NCBI GenBank assembly: GCA_030695415.1 | Contig: JAUYQZ010000049.1 | Span: forward strand, 186,001-250,000 | Origin: Hylemonella sp. | GTDB taxonomy: Bacteria; Pseudomonadota; Gammaproteobacteria; Burkholderiales; Burkholderiaceae_C | Direction of reading: 5' to 3' | DNA length: 64,000 nucleotides | In this document: piece after piece, positions 24,681-32,279 of the stretch | Position numbering within the stretch: position 1 is the stretch's first letter | How the letters are laid out: each line of letters opens with the position of its first letter | Position numbers and translations under genes: made by a program | Notes under the pieces: model-generated | Database searches by the model: none | The model's input: only the letters and a program-made list of their open reading frames with translations | Told to the model about the DNA's origin: nothing

Positions 24681-26078
24681 GTGACCACCACGCCCCCCCA
24701 TCCCGACGCGAACAAGCTGGCCGAAGGCTGGCCCTACTGGTCCATTCTGGTCGTCGACGACGAGCCAGGCATGCGCAACTTCCTGGTCAAGACGCTGGCG
24801 CCGCGCTGCCAGAGCGTGATGGAAGCCGGCAGTGCGGAAGAAGGCGCCGAGCTGCTGCGCGGCAACCACGTGGACCTCATCATCCTGGACATCTCACTGC
24901 CGGGGCGCAATGGGGTGGCCTGGCTCAAGGAGCTGCGTGAACACGGCTACACCGGTCAGGTGGTCCTGATCACGGCTTTCGCCGACCTGGACACCGCCAT
25001 CGAGGCGTTGCGTGCCGGCGCCTCGGACTTCATCCTCAAGCCCTTTCGCGTGCCGCAGATCCTCAACGCCGTACGTCGCTGTTACGAGAGTGCCCGGCTG
25101 GCGCGCGAGAACTTCGTGCTGCGCCACGCCTTGTCGCGCAGCCAGTTTGCCGACAACGGCCTGGTGGGCCGATCGGCCCAGATCGCCGAGCTCTCACAGA
25201 CGGTGCGCCGCATCGCTGCAGTCAACAGCACCGTGCTGCTGCAGGGCGAGTCGGGCACGGGCAAGGAGCTGGTGGCACGTGCCCTGCATGCCCTGAGCCC
25301 GCGCGCGCAGGGACCCTTCGTGCCGATGAACTGCGCCTCGGTCTCACCCGAGCACATGGAAAGCGAACTGTTCGGCCACGCCAAGGGCGCCTTCGCCGGC
25401 GCCACGCGTGCGCGCGACGGCCTCTTCTACTACGCGCAGGGCGGCACGCTCTTCCTGGATGAGGTGGCCGAACTGCCGCTGCCGCTGCAGGCCACGCTGC
25501 TGCGTGCGCTGGAAGACCTGAAGATCCGCCCGGTAGGCAGCCAGCAGCTGGTGACGATGAATGTGCGCATCATCGCCGCCACCAACCGTTCCCTGCAGCA
25601 GGCCGTGGCCGAAGGGCGCTTTCGCAAAGACCTTTACTACCGCCTGCAGGTGGTCGAGCTGGCGCTCCCCGCCCTGCGCGAGCACAAGGAAGACCTCCCC
25701 GACCTGGTGCAGCACTTCATCGCCCGGCTCGCCCCGCTGCTGGGTGCCGCGCCGCTACGGGTCACGCCGGCCGAGATGGACTATCTGATGCAGTACGACT
25801 GGCCCGGCAATGTGCGCGAACTGCGCAACCTGATCGAACGCTCGCTGATTCTGGGCTCGCTCAACGTCTCCGCGCTGTACACCCTGGGCCAGCGCGCCAG
25901 CGCCGCAGCCGCCGACAGCGGTGCCGAGCGCGGCGTGACCGACCTGCACACGCTGGAGCAGCAGCACATCCGCGCGGTGCTCGATTCGGTGCACGGTGAC
26001 AAGACGCAGGCCGCACAACTGCTGGGCATCTCGCGCCGCACACTGGAGCGGCGCTGCGCCGAATGGGCCCTGTCGTGA
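24681..26078 (+). CDS. NtrC-family response regulator with altered GAFAGA loop, probable formate-regulon activator
   Basis: A response regulator of about 465 residues with three domains. The receiver has ILVVDDEPGM and the phosphorylation Asp in LIILDISLPG. The AAA+ domain has Walker A GESGTGKELVAR and Walker B GGTLFLDEVAELP. The Fis-type helix-turn-helix is DKTQAAQLLGISRRTLERR. The loop that contacts sigma-54 reads GAFAGA instead of GAFTGA, and no -24/-12 promoter was seen nearby, so it may work with sigma-70. GTG at 24681 is a guess; a TTG at 24657 in the same frame is also possible, and a -10-like TAGAAT lies at 24652. It overlaps the kinase gene. Its place among the FDH genes suggests control of formate metabolism. 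Confidence 0.85.
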   Translation: MTTTPPHPDANKLAEGWPYWSILVVDDEPGMRNFLVKTLAPRCQSVMEAGSAEEGAELLRGNHVDLIILDISLPGRNGVAWLKELREHGYTGQVVLITAFADLDTAIEALRAGASDFILKPFRVPQILNAVRRCYESARLARENFVLRHALSRSQFADNGLVGRSAQIAELSQTVRRIAAVNSTVLLQGESGTGKELVARALHALSPRAQGPFVPMNCASVSPEHMESELFGHAKGAFAGATRARDGLFYYAQGGTLFLDEVAELPLPLQATLLRALEDLKIRPVGSQQLVTMNVRIIAATNRSLQQAVAEGRFRKDLYYRLQVVELALPALREHKEDLPDLVQHFIARLAPLLGAAPLRVTPAEMDYLMQYDWPGNVRELRNLIERSLILGSLNVSALYTLGQRASAAAADSGAERGVTDLHTLEQQHIRAVLDSVHGDKTQAAQLLGISRRTLERRCAEWALS

Positions 26079-28192
26079 CATTCCTCGCCGGCCTGCCGGC
26101 CGCGCTGGCGCCGCGCTGGCTCACGCACTCCATCCGCAACAAGCTGCTGGCCATGGCGCTGCTGCCGCTGCTGGTGGTGCTGCCCTTGCTGGTCGGCGCG
26201 CTGGTCATCTGGGGCAATGCCGCCTACGACCGCCTGCTCATCACCAAGGTGCGCAGCGACCTGGCCGTGGCGCGCGGCTACTTCGAGCAGGTGCTCGCCG
26301 AGGTCGGCTCCGGCACACACGCGGTGGCCGCCTCGCACGCGCTCTACCTGCCGCTGCAGCGGCGTGACCTGGCCGCTGTTCAGGCGCTGCTGGCCCGCGA
26401 GAGCCAGCGCCTGGGTTTCGACTTCATCAACCTTTACCGGGTCGACGGACAACTGATCACCGCCGACTGGCTGCCCTCGGCCCTGCCCTCGGCGCCCATG
26501 CGCGCACCAGCCGCCGGGCCAGCAGCCATCCACGACCGCATCAGCAGCGACCAGGCCAGCCTGGCCCGGCTGGCACCCGCCGATCTGCTGGCACTGGCCC
26601 CGCACCTGGCTCCGCGCATCCACATCCCCCTGATCCCCACGCGCAGCGCCGCCCCCACGCTGCGCAGTGTGGAAGACCGCGCATTGGTCATGCTGTCCAC
26701 CACCCCCGTGCGCGGCGCCGACGGCAGCATCGTGGCGCTGCTGCGCGGCGGCGTGCTGCTGAACCAGAACCTGCCCTTCATCGACCACATCAACCGCATC
26801 GTCTACCCCGAGGGCTCCCTGCCCTTTGGCAGCCACGGCACCGCCACGCTCTTCATGGACGACGTGCGCATCACCACCAATGTGCGCCTGTTCCAGGACG
26901 AGCGCGCCATCGGCACGCGCGTTTCGCAGGCCGTGCGCGAAGCTGTTCTCACCCACGGCGAAACCTGGCTGGACCGCGCCTTCGTGGTCAACGACTGGTA
27001 CGTTTCGGCCTACGAACCGCTGCTGGACGCCGCCGGCGAGCGCACAGGCATGCTCTACGTGGGCTACCTGGAGCAACCCTTCCGCCACGTGAAGTACGGC
27101 ATGCTGGCGCTCATCGTCGGCATCTTCGGGGTGGTGATGGTGCTGGCCGCGCTGTTCTCGCTGCGCGGGGCACGCAGCATCTTCCGCCCGCTGGAGCAGA
27201 TGAACCAGACCATGCAGCGCGTGGAGGACGGCAACACCGGCGCGCGCGTGGGCCCGGTCGCTGCACGCGACGAGATTGGCGCCTTGGCCGGCCACCTGGA
27301 CGAGCTGCTGGACGTGATCGATGACAAGACCCGCGCCCTGCAGCGCTGGGCCGAGGAGCTCGACGCCAAGGTGGTCGAGCGCACGCAGGAACTGGCGCTG
27401 AGCAAGGCCTCGCTGCAGCAGGCGCAGCAGCAACTGGTCAAGTCGGAGAAGCTCGCCGCCATCGGCCAGCTCACCGCCAGCGTGGCGCACGAGATCAACA
27501 ACCCCATCGCCGTGATCCAGGGGAACCTGGACCTTATGCGCGAGACCCTGGGCGCGCAGGCCTCGCCGGTGCGGGCCGAGCTGCAACTGCTGGACCAGCA
27601 GGTCGAGCGCATGCGCCTGATCGTCACCCAGTTGCTTCAGTACGCGCGCCCCACCGAGTACGCGGGCTACGTGGAAGCGGTGGACGTGAACCAGACGCTG
27701 GAAAGCTCGCTGGTGCTGGTGGCCCACCTGCTGGCGCGCACCCGCATCGAGGTCCAGCGCGATCTGCAGGCCACGGCGCGCGCTGGCGTGAACCGGCAGG
27801 AGTTGCAGCAGGTGGTGATCAACCTCATGATCAACGCCATCCAGGCCATGCCCGAGGGCGGGCAGCTTCGCCTGCACACACGCAACCGCACGGACCTGGA
27901 CAGCGGCAAGACCGGCGTGCTGCTGGAGATCAGCGACAGCGGACCCGGCCTGAGCGAACGCGTCAAGGAGCGGCTGTTCCGCCCCTTCTTCACCACCAAG
28001 AACGACGGCAACGGCCTGGGCCTGTGGATCAGCGTGGGCCTGGTGGAGCGCTACGGCGGCAGCATCGAAGGGCTGAACCGACGCGAGCTGGGCGAGGACG
28101 CAGCGGGGGCGACCTTCCGCGTCTGGCTGCTGACGGAGCCGCTGGTGCCGCAAGATGGACCCGGCGAGCCGATGGAAGCACGGCGGGCTTAA
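26063..28192 (+). CDS. Membrane sensor histidine kinase with Cache-like periplasmic domain
   Basis: A 709-residue sensor. A first membrane helix (about residues 28-50, LLAMALLPLLVVLPLLVGAL) and a second one (about 347-370) enclose a periplasmic region of about 300 residues of the Cache type. HAMP follows (RSIFRPLEQMNQTM), then a coiled coil, then HisKA with phospho-His in LTASVAHEINNPIAVIQG, then HATPase with NLMINAIQAMPEGG, DSGPGLSE and FFTTKNDGNGLGL. The start lies inside the regulator gene; the ATG at 26063 gives sixteen bases of overlap, and a GTG at 26075 would give a GTGA overlap. It forms a pair with the preceding regulator. The signal may be formate or a redox cue (inference). Confidence 0.9.
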   Translation: MGPVVTFLAGLPAALAPRWLTHSIRNKLLAMALLPLLVVLPLLVGALVIWGNAAYDRLLITKVRSDLAVARGYFEQVLAEVGSGTHAVAASHALYLPLQRRDLAAVQALLARESQRLGFDFINLYRVDGQLITADWLPSALPSAPMRAPAAGPAAIHDRISSDQASLARLAPADLLALAPHLAPRIHIPLIPTRSAAPTLRSVEDRALVMLSTTPVRGADGSIVALLRGGVLLNQNLPFIDHINRIVYPEGSLPFGSHGTATLFMDDVRITTNVRLFQDERAIGTRVSQAVREAVLTHGETWLDRAFVVNDWYVSAYEPLLDAAGERTGMLYVGYLEQPFRHVKYGMLALIVGIFGVVMVLAALFSLRGARSIFRPLEQMNQTMQRVEDGNTGARVGPVAARDEIGALAGHLDELLDVIDDKTRALQRWAEELDAKVVERTQELALSKASLQQAQQQLVKSEKLAAIGQLTASVAHEINNPIAVIQGNLDLMRETLGAQASPVRAELQLLDQQVERMRLIVTQLLQYARPTEYAGYVEAVDVNQTLESSLVLVAHLLARTRIEVQRDLQATARAGVNRQELQQVVINLMINAIQAMPEGGQLRLHTRNRTDLDSGKTGVLLEISDSGPGLSERVKERLFRPFFTTKNDGNGLGLWISVGLVERYGGSIEGLNRRELGEDAAGATFRVWLLTEPLVPQDGPGEPMEARRA

Positions 28193-28198
28193 CTTGCT

Positions 28199-28256
28199 CC
28201 GTTCTGGCTGAGCTTGTCGAAGCCCCGCAGCGTTTCGACAAGCTCAACGCGAACGG
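28199..28256. repeat. REP-like inverted repeat between convergent genes
   Basis: Arms with TGAGCTTGTCGAA and TTCGACAAGCTCA, framed by CCGTTC and GAACGG, form a long hairpin around an eleven-base loop. It sits between the converging kinase and TorD-like genes and may act as a two-way transcription stop. A related element lies at 31428-31498. Confidence 0.75.
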
Positions 28257-28263
28257 AATGCAC

Positions 28264-28902
28264 TCAGGCGAGCATGTCGAAGCCCTGCATCTCCACACTC
28301 AGGAATGCACGCGTGAAGCTGGCCAGCGCTGCGTAGAAACGCGCCGAAGGGCTGCCCTCGATCGCGTCGCACATGGGGTTGACCCAGGCCTGCAGATGCG
28401 CGGCGAAAAACTCGCGTTGTTTCGTCAGGTTGGCCACGGCCACGTCGTCGCCGGCGATCAGGTAGCGCATGACCTCGCAAAGGTAGGCGATGTGGTCCTC
28501 GGTCTCGGGCATGGTCTCGTCGCGCGCCAGGCCCAGGGCCGCCAGGTCATCGCGCAGCTTGGCCAGCGGCTTCTCGTTGAGGAAGCCGCTGAGGTAGTGC
28601 GAGCCGAAGAGGTAGACCTCGGGTTTGCCAACACCGCCGAACAGGGCGTTGTATTCCGCCGTGACCGCCTGCAAATCCATATCGCGCGCCGCACTCACCA
28701 GGCCGCGCCAGGGCTCTTCCAGGAAGCCGCCCTCGGCCGGTGCTTCGGTGGCCGCCACACGCAGTTGCTCCAGCAGCTCGGCGCCCGGGGGAGCGTAGTA
28801 GAGCGCGGCCAGCAGGCCATAGACCTCGGCACGGGCAGTTTCCTCGTCGAGCGTGCTGCCCTGGGCCAGCAGGGCGTCGTTGGATTCAGGTTGATTGCTC
28901 AT
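28264..28902 (-). CDS. TorD/DmsD-family chaperone for molybdoenzymes
   Basis: A cytoplasmic chaperone that binds the Tat leader of a molybdoenzyme and holds it until the cofactor is in. The 212-residue all-helical protein has the family core ARAEVYGLLAALYYAPPGAELL, then AEYNALFGGVGKPEVYLFGSHYLSGFLNEKPL, with the Y-x-x-L-F signature, and EDHIAYLCEVMRYLI. It is the last gene of the DUF3305-DUF3306-polyferredoxin operon; seven bases separate it from the preceding stop. The Tat-exported FDH alpha subunit is the likely client. Confidence 0.88.
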   Translation of the reverse strand: MSNQPESNDALLAQGSTLDEETARAEVYGLLAALYYAPPGAELLEQLRVAATEAPAEGGFLEEPWRGLVSAARDMDLQAVTAEYNALFGGVGKPEVYLFGSHYLSGFLNEKPLAKLRDDLAALGLARDETMPETEDHIAYLCEVMRYLIAGDDVAVANLTKQREFFAAHLQAWVNPMCDAIEGSPSARFYAALASFTRAFLSVEMQGFDMLA

Positions 28903-28909
28903 GATCGGC

Positions 28910-31006
28910 TCAAAGGTCGGTGATTTTGGATTCGTTCGGGTTGCTGTAGATGTCGATCACGCGGCAGTCGCCGCACATCTTCAGCCGCTCCAGGGCCTCG
29001 CCCTGGAACATCGCATGGCCGGACAATTTGCCGAGCATGGCCTCGATGGCCTTGAGCGTGCCAAAGGGCTTGCCGCAACGCACGCAGGCGTAGGGCTGCA
29101 TCTCGTTGATGACCACGGCTTCCTTGCGCTGCGACGTCAGACGCAGCTGCGGAACGAGCGACAGCGCCTTCTCCGGGCAGGTCTGCACGCACAGGCCGCA
29201 TTGCACGCAGTTCTTCTCGATGAACTTGAGCTGCGGCGCGTTCGGGTTGTCCTGCAGTGCGCTGGCCGGGCAGGCGTTCACGCAGCTCAGGCACATCGTG
29301 CAGGTGTCTTTGTTGATGGCCAGCGCACCCAGCGGTGAACCGTGGGCCGGCAAGGCGATCACCTCCGCTTTGGGTTCAGCCATCGTCGCATGCGTCAGCA
29401 GGTGGTCCAGTGCCAGCTCCAGCGTCGCACGCTTGTCGGCCTGCACGGCAAAACCGGCAGGCTTGACCACGCCCTGCGCGGCGGGCAACTGCAAGTCGGC
29501 GTCCAGCGCCGCGAGGTCGCGCGCATCACGCGCGTGCAGGATGCGGAAGTGTTCGCCCTGGTAGCCCAGACCGGTGAGGATGGCCTGCGCCACGTCCATC
29601 TGGGCGCGCACGGCCTCCAGGTACTGCGGCGCTTCCTCGCCCGTCATGAGCACCCAGACATTGGTCGCGCCATAGGCCACGGCGGTGAGCCAGACGTCCA
29701 CGCCCAGCGAGGCCGTGTGCCAGACCGGCACCGGGATCAGGCGTGCCGGAACGCCCAGCATGTCCGGGTCCACGCGCGCGGCACGGCCCAGGTCACCGAT
29801 CATCCGGGTACCACCCTGCTGGCTGTGCAGCAGCAGAGCGGGCTGCTTGCCGCCAGCGCGCAGGTAGGTGGAGAGCAGGGTCTTGAGCTTGACGCCCTGC
29901 TCGCCCGCGCGTGGGTAGGCAAAGCTCAGCGCGCCGCTGGGGCAGACCGTGGTGCAGGCACCGCAGCCCACGCAGAGATTCGGATTGACCGTGATCTGCT
30001 GGCGGTGCTTGTCCGAACTGACCGCGGAAGCCGAGCAGACCTCGATGCAGGCATTGCAGCCCACTTTCTCGTTGCGGCTGTGCGCGCAGAGCTTCTGCTT
30101 GTAGACGAAGAACTTGGGCTTCTCGAATTCGCCGACCAGGCCGCGCAGATCGATCAGGGTGCGCTGGTTCTGGCCATCCCACTGAAAGTAACCCTGGGGC
30201 TTAGCGTGCTGCGCGAAGGCGGGCGTCGCCCGCAGGTCCAGCACCAGATCGAAGGTGTCGCTGTCAGACTGCGGCTCGCGGGTGAAGTCGATCGCACCCG
30301 CCACGCCGCAGGCCTTCACGCAGGCGCGGTGCGACTTGCACAAGTTGCTATCAATTTGATAGTCGAAGCCGATGGCATTCTCGGGGCAGGCGTCGATGCA
30401 GGCATTGCAGCGCGTGCACAGGTCCAGGTCGATCGGGTTGTTGCGCTGCCACTTGAACTCAAAGGCGCCCAGCCAGCCGGTGAGCGTCTCGATCTTGCCG
30501 GCCATCACGGGGTAACGACGCTCCTGCATGCCGCCGTCCGTCCCGGCGCCGGTGCTGAAGATGCTCACGTCCAGGGTGTCGGCCAGCAGCTCGGCGGCGC
30601 GCTCGGCCGCGTCCAGCGCGCCGATGATGAGCAGACGCCCGGCGCTCTTGTAGGTGACGGTGGGCACGGGCTCGGGATCAGGCAGGCGCGCAGCAGCCAG
30701 CAGCGCAGCCATTTTCGGCGTGGCCTTCGCGGCGTCCTTGCTCCAACCCCCGGTCTCGCGGATGTTGACAAAGTGGATTGGCACCGCCTTGGCGCCCTCG
30801 GTCTGCTCGGCGAGCTCGCCGAAGAGTCGGGCTTCCTGCGTGCAGGCCACCACCACGTCTTCACCCTGGGACAGCGCCTGCTGGAAGGCACCGGCCTCGC
30901 GCCGGCACAGCGTGCTGTGCAGCGTCAGGTTTTCATTCAGGACCGCGCCCAGACCCTTGGGGTCCAGCGGCATGGTCTTGTTGCAGTCGCAAATCAGGGT
31001 CGGCAT
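28910..31006 (-). CDS. Large polyferredoxin-like 4Fe-4S protein of FDH operons
   Basis: A 698-residue cytosolic iron-sulfur protein. Cysteine motifs occur as CDCNKT at the start, CTRCNACIDACPENAI and CKSHRACVKACG (about residues 198-235), CNACIEVCSASAV, CVGCGACTTVCPSGAL, and near the C-terminus CTMCLSCVNACPASAL, CVQCGLCVQTCPEKAL and CVRCGKPF...CGDC. This gives at least six [4Fe-4S] clusters. Between them is a Rossmann-like stretch (LLIIGALDAAERAAELL). Such proteins accompany formate dehydrogenase loci with DUF3305/DUF3306 and are thought to help electron transfer or cofactor maturation; the exact job is unknown. Its start lies within the DUF3306 gene. Confidence 0.85.
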   Translation of the reverse strand: MPTLICDCNKTMPLDPKGLGAVLNENLTLHSTLCRREAGAFQQALSQGEDVVVACTQEARLFGELAEQTEGAKAVPIHFVNIRETGGWSKDAAKATPKMAALLAAARLPDPEPVPTVTYKSAGRLLIIGALDAAERAAELLADTLDVSIFSTGAGTDGGMQERRYPVMAGKIETLTGWLGAFEFKWQRNNPIDLDLCTRCNACIDACPENAIGFDYQIDSNLCKSHRACVKACGVAGAIDFTREPQSDSDTFDLVLDLRATPAFAQHAKPQGYFQWDGQNQRTLIDLRGLVGEFEKPKFFVYKQKLCAHSRNEKVGCNACIEVCSASAVSSDKHRQQITVNPNLCVGCGACTTVCPSGALSFAYPRAGEQGVKLKTLLSTYLRAGGKQPALLLHSQQGGTRMIGDLGRAARVDPDMLGVPARLIPVPVWHTASLGVDVWLTAVAYGATNVWVLMTGEEAPQYLEAVRAQMDVAQAILTGLGYQGEHFRILHARDARDLAALDADLQLPAAQGVVKPAGFAVQADKRATLELALDHLLTHATMAEPKAEVIALPAHGSPLGALAINKDTCTMCLSCVNACPASALQDNPNAPQLKFIEKNCVQCGLCVQTCPEKALSLVPQLRLTSQRKEAVVINEMQPYACVRCGKPFGTLKAIEAMLGKLSGHAMFQGEALERLKMCGDCRVIDIYSNPNESKITDL
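30348..30362. repeat. AT-rich palindrome inside the polyferredoxin gene
   Basis: CTATCAA-T-TTGATAG is a perfect seven-base inverted repeat in an otherwise GC-rich gene. It forces a run of A/T-ending codons for YQIDSNL. It resembles short AT-rich palindromes that are dispersed in Comamonadaceae genomes (recalled, not checked). Confidence 0.4.
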
Positions 31007-31583
31007 GGTCTTGATCGTTCAGGTGGGCCGTGACGGCAGGGGGCGGCAATTCGGGACTCGCCGCCGCCGTTGCCGGATTATCGGTTTGCGCAGCACTTGC
31101 CGGGCTAGGGGTCACCCCTGCCCCGGGCTGCTTGTCTTTCTCGTCTTCCTCATCGAAGAGTTTCAGGAACTTCGCACTGGCCATCTGGCGCAACATGGAT
31201 TGCGGCAAGGGGTCGGGGATGGAGTAGTCGTCGATATAGGTATCCAGACGGTCCATCACATTGAAGTGCGGATCGGTGAAGAGCTTCTTCATGGCCGCGT
31301 TCTTGACTTCGGGGTCCACGTCGGCGGCCATGTAACGCTTGAAGTCGGACTGCGGCGTCAAGGCCTGCGTGTCCTGCAGCGTGGGCGGCGGCTCCGCCAC
31401 AGGTGCGTCCTGCGGTGCGATGTCCGTCCGTTCGGGCTGAGCTTGTCGAAGCCCCTGCCCGGGTGGCTGGCTCGCGAGCCTTTCGCCAGGCTCAACGGCT
31501 GCTGGCGCCGGTTCCTCCAGCTGCTTGCCCTCGCGCACCGCCTGCTTGCGTTGCGCCCAGCGTCCCAGGAAACCGTCAGCCAC
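30933..31583 (-). CDS. DUF3306 protein of FDH maturation operon, with REP sequence in its linker
   Basis: A 216-residue protein. The N-terminus GFLGRWAQRKQAVREGK and the central block DFKRYMAADVDPEVKNAAMKKLFTDPHFNVMDRLDTYIDDYS are typical of DUF3306. The start is GTG at 31583, overlapping the DUF3305 stop by eight bases, and the end overlaps the polyferredoxin gene by 74 bases. Residues about 33-53 (ERLASQPPGQGLRQAQPERT) are the translation of a REP-like repeat inserted in frame in the flexible linker. The tail is disordered and Pro/Ala-rich. Function unknown; found with formate dehydrogenases. Confidence 0.82.
   Translation of the reverse strand: MADGFLGRWAQRKQAVREGKQLEEPAPAAVEPGERLASQPPGQGLRQAQPERTDIAPQDAPVAEPPPTLQDTQALTPQSDFKRYMAADVDPEVKNAAMKKLFTDPHFNVMDRLDTYIDDYSIPDPLPQSMLRQMASAKFLKLFDEEDEKDKQPGAGVTPSPASAAQTDNPATAAASPELPPPAVTAHLNDQDHADPDLRLQQDHAAGPQGSGRGPE
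31428..31498. repeat. REP-like element inside the DUF3306 gene
   Basis: The plus strand reads CCGTTCGGGCTGAGCTTGTC and onward, matching one arm of the element at 28199-28256. The second arm (TTTCGCCAGGCTCAACGG) is imperfect. It lies in the coding sequence without breaking the frame. Confidence 0.65.
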
Positions 31584-32136
31584 GCCCGCCCCCGCCGAAT
31601 TTCTTATCGGTGCTCACGGAAGCCGGGTTGCCGAAGCGGTCGGTCAGCGTCTTGAAGCTCTCGGGCCGCTTGCGCTTCTTGGGTTCGACCACATAGTGCT
31701 CCTCCGCATAGGCCTTGAACCAGGCCACCACATCGGGCGGCGCCGGCACCTGCTCCACAGTTTCCTGGGCATCTAGCCAGCGGCCCGCGTCGTGATAGCT
31801 CACCGACACGGCAGCCGGACGGGGAATCGGCTCGTCCGACAGCGTGGCTTCTTCGTCCATGCGCCAGAGCACGAACCAGCAGGGCGCCGGCGTGGTGGCA
31901 TTCAGGTAATAGCCCTCCGCATCGTCGCGAAAGAGTTCCACGGTGAAGTTGGGGTGCAGCCAGTGCTCGCCGTTCTCGTCCTTGCGCAACAGGCGCGGCT
32001 CGGTGCCGAAGGCCGGCTCATGCGCCACCACATCGGCCAATTCCCAGCGCCAGGGCTGCCAGCGGCTCATGGGGCCGGTGATGCGCACCTTGCGCAGGAC
32101 GACGGCCACTTGGGTGGAAGGTTGTTTGCTGCTCAT
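31576..32136 (-). CDS. DUF3305 protein of FDH maturation operon
   Basis: A 186-residue cytosolic protein with the DUF3305 core: STQVAVVLRKVRITGPMSRWQPWRWELADVV at the start, then HWLHPNFTVELFRDDAEGYYLN, and ALWR-like FVLWRMDEEA. The C-terminal tail is Lys/Arg-rich and ends in Gly repeats. The ATG at 32136 was chosen because the conserved SSKQPSTQVAVVLRK region begins there; the longer open frame upstream lies over the regulatory palindrome. It is the first gene of the DUF3305-DUF3306-polyferredoxin-TorD operon, 48 bases downstream of the TGCGACA palindrome. The molecular role of the family is unknown. Confidence 0.83.
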   Translation of the reverse strand: MSSKQPSTQVAVVLRKVRITGPMSRWQPWRWELADVVAHEPAFGTEPRLLRKDENGEHWLHPNFTVELFRDDAEGYYLNATTPAPCWFVLWRMDEEATLSDEPIPRPAAVSVSYHDAGRWLDAQETVEQVPAPPDVVAWFKAYAEEHYVVEPKKRKRPESFKTLTDRFGNPASVSTDKKFGGGGRG

Positions 32137-32183
32137 ACAGCCGCCACTGTAGCGGATAGGAAAGACCCTGCATAAGAGTCCGT

Positions 32184-32200
32184 TGCGACAGTTTGTCGCA
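32184..32200. promoter_or_regulatory. Shared palindromic operator TGCGACA-N3-TGTCGCA, copy 2
   Basis: TGCGACA-GTT-TGTCGCA has the same arms, spacer length and right flank (CG) as the copy at 24531-24547. It lies 48 bases upstream of the DUF3305 start codon, a fitting place for an activator site. Confidence 0.6.
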
Positions 32201-32224
32201 CGCCCACTCAATAGGCGCCGGGAA

Positions 32225-32258
32225 GAAAAAAGGCCTTGCAGCATGCCGCAAGGCCTTT
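32225..32258 (-). terminator. Terminator of the NAD-linked formate dehydrogenase operon
   Basis: On the minus strand the stem AAAGGCCTTGC / GCAAGGCCTTT with an eight-base loop runs into TTTTTTC. It starts about 20 bases after the fdsA stop and insulates the DUF3305 operon from the fds transcript. Confidence 0.9.
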
Positions 32259-32279
32259 GTCTTGTCCCGGCGGAAACCT

